Assembly: GCA_036555325.1 (NCBI GenBank) | Contig: DATBLQ010000003.1 | Coordinates: 1 to 62,142 of the forward strand | Length of the DNA stretch: 62,142 bases | Source: DATBLQ01 sp036555325 | Lineage (GTDB): Bacteria; Pseudomonadota; Alphaproteobacteria; Rhizobiales; Aestuariivirgaceae | Reading direction: 5' to 3' | In this document: piece after piece, positions 43,481-52,692 of the stretch | Numbering within the stretch: position 1 is the first letter of the stretch | Layout of the letters: every line of letters starts with the position of its first letter | The notes under the pieces: generated by a model | Database searches by the model: none | The model's input: the letters and a program-made list of their open reading frames with translations, nothing else | What the model was told of the DNA's origin: nothing | Program-made: the position numbers and the translations under genes

Positions 43481-44299
43481 TTATTTGAGGGCACCCAGGG
43501 TCATCCCGCGAACAAGGTGGCGCTGGACAAGGAGGGCAAAGATCACAATTGGTAAAGCCCCCAGCACGCCAGCCGCCGACATCGAAGCCCAATCTGTATC
43601 AATCCGGCCAATCAAAGTGGCGGTGCCGCGCGGCATTGTCATGGCGCGCGGAGTTGCAGTTAAGACCAGAGCGAACATAAACTCGTTGAAGGTGACGATC
43701 ACAGCGAAGATTGCCGTGGCGACGAGACCCGGGGCCGACAAGGGTAAAGTGATGCGGCGAAACGCAGTGAAACGAGAGTCGCCGTCCACCATAGCGGCCT
43801 CTTCGAGATCGACCGGAATTTCGCGGAAAAAGCTTTCCATCATCCAGACACAGAAAGTCAGGTTCAGGGCGGTGTAGGTGATAATCAGGCCGAGCCATGT
43901 ATCGAGCAACTTGAGTTCAAGCATCAAGAGGTAAACGGGAATAAGAATAACAACGGCAGGAACGATCCGAAGCGTGAGCAATGAAAGGCCGACGGCGCGT
44001 TCAAGCCGAAAGGGCAGGCGGAAACGCGCAATGGCATAGGCCGCCAGAGTGCCCGCCGCCAGCGCCAAGGCAACGGACGCGGACGTCACCACGATCGAAT
44101 TCAAGAGAAACTCGTCAAACTGCTTCTGCGACATGAGGCGGATATAGTTGTCGAACGAGGGACTATGCGGGTAGAGGGTTGCCTCTTGCGTAATCTCCTT
44201 GTTGGACTTGAAAGATGCAGCCGCCATCCAATAAATAGGCAAGAAAACTACCCCCAAGAGCAGAGATATGATGGCAGCCCTGGCTATGCTCTTGCTCAT
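43481..44299 (-). CDS. Sugar ABC transporter permease (MalG type), last gene of operon
   Basis: 272 residues from ATG 44299, overlapping the stop of the preceding permease (ATGA); the longer frame to 44581 is an antisense-like extension and rejected. Six membrane helices; EAA loop EEAAMVDGDSRFTAFRRITLPL in pieces. CUT1 family. Confidence 0.92.
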   Translation of the reverse strand: MSKSIARAAIISLLLGVVFLPIYWMAAASFKSNKEITQEATLYPHSPSFDNYIRLMSQKQFDEFLLNSIVVTSASVALALAAGTLAAYAIARFRLPFRLERAVGLSLLTLRIVPAVVILIPVYLLMLELKLLDTWLGLIITYTALNLTFCVWMMESFFREIPVDLEEAAMVDGDSRFTAFRRITLPLSAPGLVATAIFAVIVTFNEFMFALVLTATPRAMTMPRGTATLIGRIDTDWASMSAAGVLGALPIVIFALLVQRHLVRGMTLGALK

Positions 44300-45204
44300 T
44301 GCTGCTCCGCGCGGCGCAACAAGCGGACGGCGACCAGCGCCAGAGCCAAGATCAACAAGCCCATGGTGATGAACAGTGCGGCGGCGTAACCCGTCTGCTG
44401 GAATTTGAAGGCGGTCTCGTAACCAAAAATCGACAAGAGCCTCGTTGCTTCGCCCGGACCGCCGCGAGTTAGGACAAATACCTGGTCGAAGGTTCCGAAA
44501 GCGTCGATGGTTCGCAGGATAATGGCGATCGCCAACACCGGTCCCAGCATCGGCAGGGTGTGATCGACGAGGACGCGCCACGGGCCGGCGCCGTCGACAC
44601 GGGCCGCTTCAAAGGGCTCGACCGGCAGCGATTGCAAGCCAGCAAGCAGAATAAGGAACATGAGAGGGGTCCATTCCCAGACGTCAAGCGCTACCAAGGC
44701 GAGGAAGGCTCTTGTCGGATGTCCCAGGATCTGCACCGGATCGCCGCCGAAGGATTCAGACAGTACGGTGAACATGCCGGCATCGCTTGCGTAGATCAGC
44801 CGGAAGACGATGGCGACGACCACGGGAGTTATGACCATCGGCACAATGAGCACCGTGCGCAGGAAGCGGATACCCCGGAACTCGCGCTGGCAGAACAGTG
44901 CCAAAGCGAGACCCAGCACCGTTTCTATCGCTACCGCGAGAGTGACGAAACGAAGTGTTACCCACAAGGAGTTGCGGAATTGATCATCGAACCAAAGACG
45001 TACATAGTTCTCAAGACCGACATCACGCAGGGGTTTTCCGTAGCGGTAGAACTTGGTGCTGGCGCGAATGCCGTCCCACAGGGGGTAGACGAGCACGACA
45101 AACGTGATGAGCAGGCTTGGCGAGAGTAGAAGGTAAGGCAGGGCCAAATCCAGCCCTGCCTTCTGTACACGTTGGCGACTTACCGATTGCTCGGTTGTCC
45201 GCAT
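44296..45204 (-). CDS. Sugar ABC transporter permease (MalF type)
   Basis: 302 residues from ATG 45204, which overlaps the stop of the binding-protein gene (TGATG). Six predicted helices (first at LALPYLLLSPSLLITFVVLV in pieces). EAA loop: FEAARVDGAGPWRVLVDHTLPML. Partner of the MalG-type protein downstream. The EAA loop should dock the ATPase encoded at 46523-47620. Confidence 0.92.
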   Translation of the reverse strand: MRTTEQSVSRQRVQKAGLDLALPYLLLSPSLLITFVVLVYPLWDGIRASTKFYRYGKPLRDVGLENYVRLWFDDQFRNSLWVTLRFVTLAVAIETVLGLALALFCQREFRGIRFLRTVLIVPMVITPVVVAIVFRLIYASDAGMFTVLSESFGGDPVQILGHPTRAFLALVALDVWEWTPLMFLILLAGLQSLPVEPFEAARVDGAGPWRVLVDHTLPMLGPVLAIAIILRTIDAFGTFDQVFVLTRGGPGEATRLLSIFGYETAFKFQQTGYAAALFITMGLLILALALVAVRLLRRAEQQ

Positions 45205-46526
45205 CAGTAGTAGCCGGCCTGCTTCAGGTAGTCGGTTACTGGGCCTGCAGCGGCATCCAGCGCTGCTGCGCCGCCAGAGCCGGCCTGCAACGCCTTGTTT
45301 AGCTCGATGCCAAGCAACTCCTCGACCTTGGCCCAGTCGGGTGTGCGAGGACGTGGCAGTGAACCAGAATCAAGCTGCTTGAGGGCAACCGGGATCAGAC
45401 GATTGCCGGGTTTCTCAACGGCGAATGCGGTGCGCTTGACCGGGATGGAGCCCGCTTCTGCAAGTTTCGCCTGGGTCGAGGGGCTCGTGTACCATTTCAG
45501 GAAGGCAACGGCGTTAGCCTTGTTCGGTGCGGATTTCGGCACCGACGCAATGAAAATACCCATTTGACCGATGGCCTCCACCTGCTTCGGAACAACACCG
45601 AAGTCAAGCTTGCCAACAACCTTCGACTGATTGGGATCATCCGCTTTCAGGGCATTGCCGGAATATTGAATGATCGCTCCGGCCTCGCCACCCAAAATGG
45701 CAGCTCCTTCCTGGTCGGAGTCGAATTCAACGACGCCTTCGGGCGCATTCTGCTTCATCGGACCGACGAAGAAATCGGCAGCGGCTTTGCCGGCATCCGA
45801 GTTGAAGGTCACGTTCCACTTGTCGTCGAAGAACTGTCCACCAAACGAAAGAAACACAGGATACCAACTGGTCACGATCGGATTGCCGCTGACACCGCGA
45901 AAGACGATTGGGTATTTTATGGTTCCGGCGGCAACACCTTCCTTCCCCTTGGCGATGAGTTCGTCCCAAGTGGCAGGTGCTCCGGCGGTAAAAACATCGT
46001 TCCGGTAGGTTAGGGTCTGCAAGTCGCCGACGAACGGTAAAGCGATCAATTTAGGTTCGGCAGATTCGAATCCCTTAACACGAGGCCCTTGACGCGGGGG
46101 CCAGAAACCCATGTCGATCATAGGCGCGATCCAATCGGCGTCAGCCCCGTCGATGCCGCCTGCTCCCAGATCCTCCAGCACGTCGGCGGCGCCGAATTGG
46201 GGAACCCATGGATCGTCGAGCAGGTAGATATCATATTGGCCGGCACCACTTTGCGCATCGGCAAACCATTTTTCCAATGTCACTCCATACTCGTCTTCCA
46301 GGAACTCGACATCGAAATTGCCTTCCGCCTTGGCGAGCGGGATTATCTTGTCCTTGAAAGGGGTGAGGCCGCCGTCGACAAAGGCGCCAATGATCACCTT
46401 GCCTCCCGCCTGGGCCCGAGACGGAGAGCTTGCAAGACCCGCCACCACCGTGGTTGACAAAGCGAGGCCTGCGGCTCCTTGCAGAACTTTTCTGCGACTT
46501 ACCGTTCGTTTGGTCATATCAGTCAT
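45204..46526 (-). CDS. Sugar ABC transporter binding protein with Tat signal
   Basis: 440 residues. N-terminus contains a twin-arginine motif, VSRRKVLQGAAG, and a hydrophobic stretch ending in SRAQA, so export by Tat in folded form is likely, unusual among CUT1 proteins but seen in Rhizobiales. Family 1 solute-binding features: FKDKIIPLAKAEGNFDVEFL, YDIYLLDDPWVPQFG, AVAFLKWYTSPSTQAKLAE. Start ATG 46526 overlaps the ATPase stop (ATGA), with GGGAGG upstream. The ligand is unknown; operon content suggests a sugar metabolised by oxidation and isomerisation. Confidence 0.92.
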   Translation of the reverse strand: MTDMTKRTVSRRKVLQGAAGLALSTTVVAGLASSPSRAQAGGKVIIGAFVDGGLTPFKDKIIPLAKAEGNFDVEFLEDEYGVTLEKWFADAQSGAGQYDIYLLDDPWVPQFGAADVLEDLGAGGIDGADADWIAPMIDMGFWPPRQGPRVKGFESAEPKLIALPFVGDLQTLTYRNDVFTAGAPATWDELIAKGKEGVAAGTIKYPIVFRGVSGNPIVTSWYPVFLSFGGQFFDDKWNVTFNSDAGKAAADFFVGPMKQNAPEGVVEFDSDQEGAAILGGEAGAIIQYSGNALKADDPNQSKVVGKLDFGVVPKQVEAIGQMGIFIASVPKSAPNKANAVAFLKWYTSPSTQAKLAEAGSIPVKRTAFAVEKPGNRLIPVALKQLDSGSLPRPRTPDWAKVEELLGIELNKALQAGSGGAAALDAAAGPVTDYLKQAGYY

Positions 46527-47620
46527 TTCTTTCCTCCCATGTTCGGTGCGCGGTGCACCTTTGTAAAACCCGACTTGTCAAAAAAACAGGCATCACTCAT
46601 TTCGAAAGTTATTCCGATAGAGGAACCGACGGGAACGGTGAATCCACGCCTGGTGCGCACGACGATACGGCCGCCACTTACGCGCACATCGACCAGCGTT
46701 TCGTTTCCCATGGGTTCCACGACGTAGACCTCGCCGGGGATTGCGGCAGGCTTGTCCAATTCAATAAAGCGAACGTCTTCCGGGCGGATTCCGATGTCCG
46801 TCACGTCGGTTGAGCGACACGCCGCGTGACGTGGGGGATCGAGCGGCAAGCTTGCTCCAGCAAGACGAAGCCCATCCCCATCGATAGTGGCGCCCAGAAC
46901 GTTCATCGGCGGACTGCCCACGAAAGTCGCAACGAACCGGTTTGCGGGCCGATCATAAATTTGATCGGGAGGAGCAAGCTGCTGGAGTTCTCCTTCGCGG
47001 ATGACAGCGATCAGATCGGCCATGGTGAGGGCTTCCGCCTGGTCATGCGTGACATACAGAGTGGTGGCGCCAAGGCGGTGACAGAGGCGCTTTATTTCGC
47101 CGCGCATCGTCAGCCGCAAGCGGGCGTCGAGGTTCGACAAAGGCTCGTCCATGAGGAATGCAGCAGGGTCGCGTACTATCGCACGGGCGAGAGCAATGCG
47201 TTGACGCTGGCCGCCAGACAGCTGGCGCGGATAACGATTGAGAAGATGAGCGACCTCGAGGGCGGTTGCGACTTCCGATACTTTGCGAGCTCGCTCAGGT
47301 GAGGAGACGTTGCGGATGAACAGCGGGTAGGCAATGTTTTCGGCAACCGTCATATGGGGGTAGAGAGCATAACTCTGGAAAACCATGGCAACGTCGCGGT
47401 CACGCGGCTGCAAGCGGGTCACGTCACGATCGCCGATCAAGACACGTCCGGAAGACGGCAATTCAAGACCGGCAAGGATACGCAATGCGGTGGTCTTGCC
47501 GCAGCCCGAGGGTCCAAGCAATGCCAGAAAGGCCCGGTCGGGCACATCAAGGGTAAGGGCGCGTAACGCAACGACAGGGTCGAAACGCTTCTCAACGGCT
47601 TCGTAGCGTACGGCGCTCAA
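46523..47620 (-). CDS. ABC transporter ATP-binding protein (MalK/UgpC type)
   Basis: 365 residues: nucleotide-binding domain with Walker A GPSGCGKTT, Q-loop VFQSYALYPHMTV, signature LSGGQRQR, Walker B AFLMDEPLSNLD, H-loop YVTHDQAEA; then a C-terminal OB-fold (TOBE) regulatory domain from about residue 240. Starts at TTG 47620, overlapping the LacI stop (TTGA). It energises the permeases of this operon, and MalK-type ATPases can serve several CUT1 systems. Confidence 0.94.
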   Translation of the reverse strand: MSAVRYEAVEKRFDPVVALRALTLDVPDRAFLALLGPSGCGKTTALRILAGLELPSSGRVLIGDRDVTRLQPRDRDVAMVFQSYALYPHMTVAENIAYPLFIRNVSSPERARKVSEVATALEVAHLLNRYPRQLSGGQRQRIALARAIVRDPAAFLMDEPLSNLDARLRLTMRGEIKRLCHRLGATTLYVTHDQAEALTMADLIAVIREGELQQLAPPDQIYDRPANRFVATFVGSPPMNVLGATIDGDGLRLAGASLPLDPPRHAACRSTDVTDIGIRPEDVRFIELDKPAAIPGEVYVVEPMGNETLVDVRVSGGRIVVRTRRGFTVPVGSSIGITFEMSDACFFDKSGFTKVHRAPNMGGKK

Positions 47621-48558
47621 GTTTTGGGCCTCGTGGTCGTGGACCTGATGATCAGCGGATTGTTCGCAATTTCGCGATAGGCAACATGCCGCCCAGCGCG
47701 CGCAGCAGTGACGATAAGATCAACGGCTTTCCGCCCCATTTCGATTGAGTCCGACCTGACCGTCGTTAAGCGAATGCGGGAATGGCGCGCCATCGGCACG
47801 TCATCATACCCAACAACCGACACATCATGGGGGACGCGCAGGCCTTGGCTCTCCAACCGATCCATTAGCGCAATGGCCTGCATGTCGTTGTGGGCAACTG
47901 CGGCAGTTGCGCCTTGATTGAAACCAGTCGGCTTCAAGCCGCGGCGGGCGAGTGCGCTCTCGAAGCCCAGGCGTCGTCGTTCTCCGGAGTGCTCTCGAAG
48001 ATCGTGAGGTACGAAGGTCAATTTTCTGTGGCCGAGATCAAAAAGGTAGGCGACGATCTTTTCCATCGCCGCGTGGTCGTTCTGATCAACAATACCAAGG
48101 CGCGGGTCTTCGGGTTCGCCAAAGGAGACGAGCGCGACGGGAATGTTGCGATCGAGCAACGTTTTCGGCATCGGCGAGCCCAAGGAGATGCCGCCGATGA
48201 TCACGCCGTCAACGCGGCGTTCGATCAGGGCACGGCCGGCATCGTTCTCGATCGGGGGCGAACATTCGGTATGGGCGGTCAAGACGGCATAGCCCAGCGC
48301 ATTCGCGGCTCGCTCAACGGCTCCCGCCAGCTCCGCATAAAATGGATTGGTGAGATCGGGGACGAGAAGACCGATCACGGTGCTGGCGCGTGCTTTCAAC
48401 GAACGGGCAATGGCGTTGGGATGATAGCCGGTTTCGGCCATGGCCCGTTCGACGCGCTTGCGGGTCGCGTCGGCGACCACAGCGCCGCCGCGGAGCACGT
48501 TCGATGCCGTCGACTTGGAAACGCCCGCACGCTTTGCGACCTCGATAAGCGTCGTCAT
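47617..48558 (-). CDS. LacI-family transcriptional regulator
   Basis: 313 residues. N-terminal helix-turn-helix and hinge: TTLIEVAKRAGVSKSTASNV, LRGGAVVADATRKRVERAM, GYHPNAIARSLK. Then a periplasmic-binding-protein-like sensor domain (IGLLVPDLTNPFYAEL ... VVGYDDVPMARHSRIRLTTV). It lies inside the operon, coupled to the upstream isomerase (ATGA) and the downstream ATPase (TTGA), so it probably autoregulates the operon in response to the sugar or a phosphorylated intermediate. The sequence 5' of the operon was not searched successfully for an operator. Confidence 0.92.
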   Translation of the reverse strand: MTTLIEVAKRAGVSKSTASNVLRGGAVVADATRKRVERAMAETGYHPNAIARSLKARASTVIGLLVPDLTNPFYAELAGAVERAANALGYAVLTAHTECSPPIENDAGRALIERRVDGVIIGGISLGSPMPKTLLDRNIPVALVSFGEPEDPRLGIVDQNDHAAMEKIVAYLFDLGHRKLTFVPHDLREHSGERRRLGFESALARRGLKPTGFNQGATAAVAHNDMQAIALMDRLESQGLRVPHDVSVVGYDDVPMARHSRIRLTTVRSDSIEMGRKAVDLIVTAARAGRHVAYREIANNPLIIRSTTTRPKT

Positions 48559-49514
48559 GGTCCTTTGTCCAGCTCTGCGAACATGCGGCGTAATCCGGTT
48601 AAAGACCGCTCGGTGCCTTCGGGACCATCATATCGCGGATCCTCGTGTTCGATGGAGACTACTCCATCATAGCCCGAGGCCCGCAATGCACGGAACAGGG
48701 CAAGCCACGTTTCATCGCCATGACCTTCGCCTACGGATGCAAAGTGCCAAGGAGCGCGCTCAGCGTCGAGGGGAGGAGTGTAGTGCAAAAGTCCATCGCG
48801 ACGAATACGCTCGGGATAGAGCAGAGTGTCCTTGCCGTGCACATGACCGATGCGGGAACCCAGCGTCATGACAACGTGCAAAGGATCAATACCCTGCCAC
48901 CAGAAGTGACTGGGGTCGAAATTGAGGCCAATGTTCGGTCCGACATGGCTGGTGAGCGCCTCGAAGCCCTGAGGACTGAAAATCGAAACGCCAGGGTGCA
49001 GCTCCAGGCAGATCATGACGTTCGGGGCGACTTTCGCCACCCAGTCGCTTGTTGAGCGCCAAAATGGAGCAAGAGAATTTTCAAGCTGCCAATGGAAGAG
49101 CTTCTCATCGTCGCAGGATGTCGCCCAGCATGGAAAAACACCAAGCGAGCCTCCTCCAGGCCCAGCGGGACAGCCGCTCATGGTAATGACCCGATCAACG
49201 CCGAGCCATTGAGCAAGGTCAACCGCTGCCTGCAGCCGGTTCTGCGCATCCTCGCGTTTCTCCCGGTTGGGATGGAGAAGGTTGCCGGCGGCGTTGACAG
49301 CCGAAAGCCGCAGGCCATGCTCGCGCAGTTCGTTTGCCAGCTGCTCCCGCTCGCTGGTTTGAGCGATCGTCGATATGTCGAGATGGGGACGCGGCCAGGG
49401 TCCCCAGGCACCCACGCCCAGTTCGACATCCAGGACGCCGCGCTCAGCACACCAGGCGAAAAACTGCCGCCGGTCCAACTTCGGCAAGGAGTCGGAGTAG
49501 ACGCCTATCCTCAC
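48555..49514 (-). CDS. Sugar phosphate isomerase/epimerase (xylose isomerase-like barrel)
   Basis: About 319 residues from GTG 49514, which overlaps the oxidoreductase stop (GTGA); a TTG at 49520 is the alternative. Features: RIGVYSDSLPKLDR, DRVITMSGCPAGPGGGSLG, VMICLELHPGVSIFSPQGF, IGLNFDPSHFWWQGIDPLHV, GHVHGKDTLL, GYDGVVSIEHEDPRYDG, including the metal-binding Glu/Asp/His residues of AP-endonuclease-2/xylose-isomerase TIM barrels. Such proteins isomerise or epimerise keto-sugars, often together with Gfo/Idh/MocA oxidoreductases as here. Confidence 0.9.
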   Translation of the reverse strand: MRIGVYSDSLPKLDRRQFFAWCAERGVLDVELGVGAWGPWPRPHLDISTIAQTSEREQLANELREHGLRLSAVNAAGNLLHPNREKREDAQNRLQAAVDLAQWLGVDRVITMSGCPAGPGGGSLGVFPCWATSCDDEKLFHWQLENSLAPFWRSTSDWVAKVAPNVMICLELHPGVSIFSPQGFEALTSHVGPNIGLNFDPSHFWWQGIDPLHVVMTLGSRIGHVHGKDTLLYPERIRRDGLLHYTPPLDAERAPWHFASVGEGHGDETWLALFRALRASGYDGVVSIEHEDPRYDGPEGTERSLTGLRRMFAELDKGP

Positions 49515-50608
49515 GGGCAAGCCTTTCTAAACGCCGAGGTCAGCAGTTCGATATCGCGCCGTGCCTGCTCGAGGGGCGTCTTCACATCCGAATTGCGAGT
49601 GGCGGCTGCGTGGAAAGACCGGAGCTGTTCGCGAAAAGCCTCTTCAAAACTCACGCGATGGTCGTAACTCTCGAGAGAGCTTCCGTCTCGACCGCGTCGC
49701 CGGGTCAGCCTGGTTGGCAGATGGCGGAGATAGGGCGAAGGAAAGGTGAGTTCGAGAATCTGATGGGTGCAGTAAACGGTGATACGCTCGGTATAGTCGG
49801 GAACGCCTGGAAGGTTCAGATGGATCATGGAAGCGCGCCCGCCGCCAGGAAGGGAAAACGCGAGCTCAACTCCGCGACCGTCATCGAAGAAAGCTCCGCG
49901 GTCGGCTTCCGCCGGCAGCGCGCAGCCGAGATGGGCGAGAATTCCATGTACCACGGCAACGTCATGGACAAGGGCGGAGAGAAAGCCATTGGCGAGCGCA
50001 CGACTGCCCGCCTCATCGAGGTTGCGACCGGCGGCCTCGGATAGTTGGCGCGCATGTTCGAGGCGCGTCTTTTCCAGCAAGACTTCAGGAATGTCGGCCG
50101 CCCAAGTCATGGGCAGGTGAGCTACAAAGGGAACGTGGTCGGGATCGTTGACCTCAACGGAGATCAGTTTGATATCTTCAATGCGCTCCGGCAAAAGTTC
50201 GAGGAGGCGCAGATAGGCTGGGTCATGCCGCTTCATATAGGCGACCTGCAGGATACGGCCCGAACGGTCGCGCGCGTCTGCTATTTGATCACATCCCGCA
50301 AGTGTTAGCGCGAGAGGCTTTTCGCACAGGACATGAAGACCTGCTTGAAGGGCTGCAATCGAGAGAGCGGGGTGAAAGGGATCCGGCGCGGCGATAACCA
50401 GCGCGTCGAGGCCGACAGAAAGCAAAGCTTCAAGATTGGGGTGGAGCTCCTTCACACCGTAGCGTTCGCCGACGCTTGTGCGAATCTCAGTGGATGCATC
50501 GGCTAGGCCAACGAAAGCGAAGCGCTCGCGCTCCTCCCATAAGAAATAGGCGTGTTCGGCCTGTCCCACGAGTCCCGCTCCAACCAAGCCCACACGCAGC
50601 CTTTGCAT
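49511..50608 (-). CDS. Gfo/Idh/MocA-family oxidoreductase
   Basis: 365 residues from ATG 50608. N-terminal NAD(P)-binding fold: RVGLVGAGLVGQAEHAYFL (Rossmann GxGxxG), LDALVIAAPDPFHPALSIAA, LHVLCEKPLALTL with the catalytic-loop Lys-Pro. The C-terminal alpha/beta domain includes FLSALVHDVAVVHGILAHLG. It should oxidise or reduce a sugar hydroxyl. First gene of the seven-gene overlapping operon; murQ lies 173 bp upstream on the same strand, so co-transcription is possible. Confidence 0.92.
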   Translation of the reverse strand: MQRLRVGLVGAGLVGQAEHAYFLWEERERFAFVGLADASTEIRTSVGERYGVKELHPNLEALLSVGLDALVIAAPDPFHPALSIAALQAGLHVLCEKPLALTLAGCDQIADARDRSGRILQVAYMKRHDPAYLRLLELLPERIEDIKLISVEVNDPDHVPFVAHLPMTWAADIPEVLLEKTRLEHARQLSEAAGRNLDEAGSRALANGFLSALVHDVAVVHGILAHLGCALPAEADRGAFFDDGRGVELAFSLPGGGRASMIHLNLPGVPDYTERITVYCTHQILELTFPSPYLRHLPTRLTRRRGRDGSSLESYDHRVSFEEAFREQLRSFHAAATRNSDVKTPLEQARRDIELLTSAFRKACP

Positions 50609-50781
50609 TAAACAACTCGATTGGAACGATCCAAACGGGGAAATACAATAGGAAGCGCGAACTTCCGTCAAGGGTCAAAGGTTGGGCTTTCGGAGGAGGC
50701 GACGGCATGCTGGTGTCCATCGCTCTTGTCGATCTCCTATGCGGGAGAGAGTGACGCTGGCCGGCCATGGGCCAGATCCGT

Positions 50782-51675
50782 TTACGCCTTGGACAGTTCC
50801 ATCATTGCGAGCCGCAAATTGCCGCCCGCGTCTGCCAACAGCGAGCGGGCGGTTTCGAGGTCGTGCGCCCCAACGGCGAGGAGCACGGCAGGCTTAACTT
50901 CACCGTTTGCAGCCTGAAGGACACGCCGAGCGGCGGACTCATCAACCCTGGCAATCTGCCGGACAATTTCCTTGGCGCGCTCCTGTAGCTTTTCATTGTC
51001 GGCGCGCACATTTACCATCAGACCATCGTGTACGGCCCCAAGGCGGGTGTGGGTGAGGGTCGACAAGAGGTTGAGGGCGCATTTCTGCGCTGTGCCGGCA
51101 GCCATGCGAGTCGAGCCGGCGATAACCTCAGGACCTGAATCGAGGAAGATCTCGTGGTCCGACGCCATGGCGAGCGGTGACGCGGCGTTGTTTACGATGG
51201 CGATAACGAGCGAGCCGGCGGATTTAGCGGCCTTGGCAGCGGCGAGCGTATAGGGAGTTGTTCCGCTTGCTGCGACAGCAATGAGCGTGTCATCGATGGT
51301 AAGGTTCAGGCCAGCAACTTCGCGCATCGCAGCGTGGGCATCGTCTTCGGCAGCGCCCCGGCTGTCGAACAGCGCTTCTCTTCCACCTGCAACAAGAAAC
51401 TGCAATCGGTCCGCCGACAATCCAAACGTCGCAGGCAATTCGATCCCATCGACGATCCCCTGCCTGATTGAACTGCCGGCGCCAGCATAGATGAGACGGC
51501 CACCTCTGCGCAGGCGATCGGCCAAGTCGGCAGCGGCGGCGGCTATGGCGGGAACTGCCAGTTTCACAGACTCAATGGCACGGGTCTGGCCTTTAAGCAG
51601 CGCTTCGAGGATGGCTTCGTCCTCCCAGGTATCGAGACCTGAAAACTCACTCATGTGCAGTTCGGTTTTACGCAT
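50782..51675 (-). CDS. murQ: N-acetylmuramic acid 6-phosphate etherase
   Basis: 297 residues, SIS-domain protein. RRGGRLIYAGAGSSIRQGIV, GREALFDSRGAAEDD, DTLIAVAASGTTPYTLAA, GPEVIAGSTRMAAGTAQKCALNLLSTL in pieces are MurQ features (the TRMAAGTAQK loop is diagnostic). It cleaves the lactyl ether of MurNAc-6-phosphate to give GlcNAc-6-phosphate and D-lactate in recycling or uptake of peptidoglycan sugar. Divergent from the GlcNAc kinase-nagA pair with 129 bp between, a likely shared control region. Confidence 0.93.
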   Translation of the reverse strand: MRKTELHMSEFSGLDTWEDEAILEALLKGQTRAIESVKLAVPAIAAAAADLADRLRRGGRLIYAGAGSSIRQGIVDGIELPATFGLSADRLQFLVAGGREALFDSRGAAEDDAHAAMREVAGLNLTIDDTLIAVAASGTTPYTLAAAKAAKSAGSLVIAIVNNAASPLAMASDHEIFLDSGPEVIAGSTRMAAGTAQKCALNLLSTLTHTRLGAVHDGLMVNVRADNEKLQERAKEIVRQIARVDESAARRVLQAANGEVKPAVLLAVGAHDLETARSLLADAGGNLRLAMMELSKA

Positions 51676-51804
51676 GGGCTAACCAATAGCACGTCGGGGA
51701 AGCTGTCCAAAGGCGTGGCCGGCAACACTGTGGATGAGCAACAGGGGCATCAGGAAATGGCTATCTAGAGATGCCATGGATTTGCTAGTTTACCCTGCCG
51801 TCGG

Positions 51805-52692
51805 ATGACTCGTTCCTTGCAATACTTTCTTGGTATCGATGGCGGCGGCAGCCGTTGCCGAGCACGCATTCGCGATGGCGACGGGCGAATGATGGGCGAA
51901 GCGCAAGGGGGCGCGTCCAATATCTATCAAAATCTGCCGTCGGCCCTTGCGACGATCATTACAACAGCCGAGGAAGCAGCCTGCGCTGCCGGGCTTAAGG
52001 TGAACTCGCTGCACGCAGGCCTGGGGCTCGCCGGCCTTACCACCTCGGTTGCAGCCGATCGGATTGCGGAGGCGGAACTCCCCTTTGCCACGACCACTGC
52101 CGACAACGATGCGTATGCAGCCTGTGTCGGCGCTTTTGCCGGTGAAACCGGCGGTATCGTCATTGCGGGTACGGGGTCAATCGGCTTGGCGGTGATCAAC
52201 GGGGTTCGCCACATGGTCGGCGGCTGGGGTTTTGCGCTCGGCGACCATGGGTCGGGGGCGTGGCTCGGCCACCACGCGGTACGACGCGCCGCCTTGGCGA
52301 TTGACGGGCTTCTACAGCCCACTCCGCTGATCGAGGCGGTGCTCAGTACGGTCGGGCATGACCGGCTGCATTTGTCACAGTGGTCGAGCAAGGCGACGCC
52401 AAAGGACTATGGAAAACTTGCTCCCCTGGTATTCTCGTCGGCGGTAAAGGGCGATGTCCAGGCGATGACCATCGTCATCGAGGGCGCTGCGGCAATCTCC
52501 AACCTCGGTCGGGCGCTGCTTGCCCGCGGGGCGGGGCGACTTTGCTTGCTCGGAGGGGTGGCTCAAATGTACCCGCCCTATCTCGACGCCGATGTGAGGT
52601 CAGCCCTCACTCAACCTGTTGCCGATGCCGTCGACGGGGCGATCATGATGGCGCGAAAGGCCAACGGGCTGAAGGAAACTTGGCAGTCATGA
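51805..52692 (+). CDS. N-acetylglucosamine/glucosamine kinase (BadF/BadG family)
   Basis: 295 residues. FLGIDGGGSRCRARIRD (ATP phosphate loop), NDAYAACVGAFAGETGGIVIAGTGSIG and GGWGFALGDHGSGAWLGHHAV are typical of the BadF/BadG/BcrA/BcrD ATPase family members that phosphorylate GlcNAc or glucosamine. ATG 51805. Its stop overlaps the nagA start (ATGA). With NagA and NagB-II it would feed amino sugars into glycolysis. Confidence 0.9.
   Translation: MTRSLQYFLGIDGGGSRCRARIRDGDGRMMGEAQGGASNIYQNLPSALATIITTAEEAACAAGLKVNSLHAGLGLAGLTTSVAADRIAEAELPFATTTADNDAYAACVGAFAGETGGIVIAGTGSIGLAVINGVRHMVGGWGFALGDHGSGAWLGHHAVRRAALAIDGLLQPTPLIEAVLSTVGHDRLHLSQWSSKATPKDYGKLAPLVFSSAVKGDVQAMTIVIEGAAAISNLGRALLARGAGRLCLLGGVAQMYPPYLDADVRSALTQPVADAVDGAIMMARKANGLKETWQS

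Noticed and set aside
52380..52688. N-terminal extension of nagA
   Set aside because: Overlaps the kinase in another frame; ATG 52689 with ATGA overlap is the natural start.
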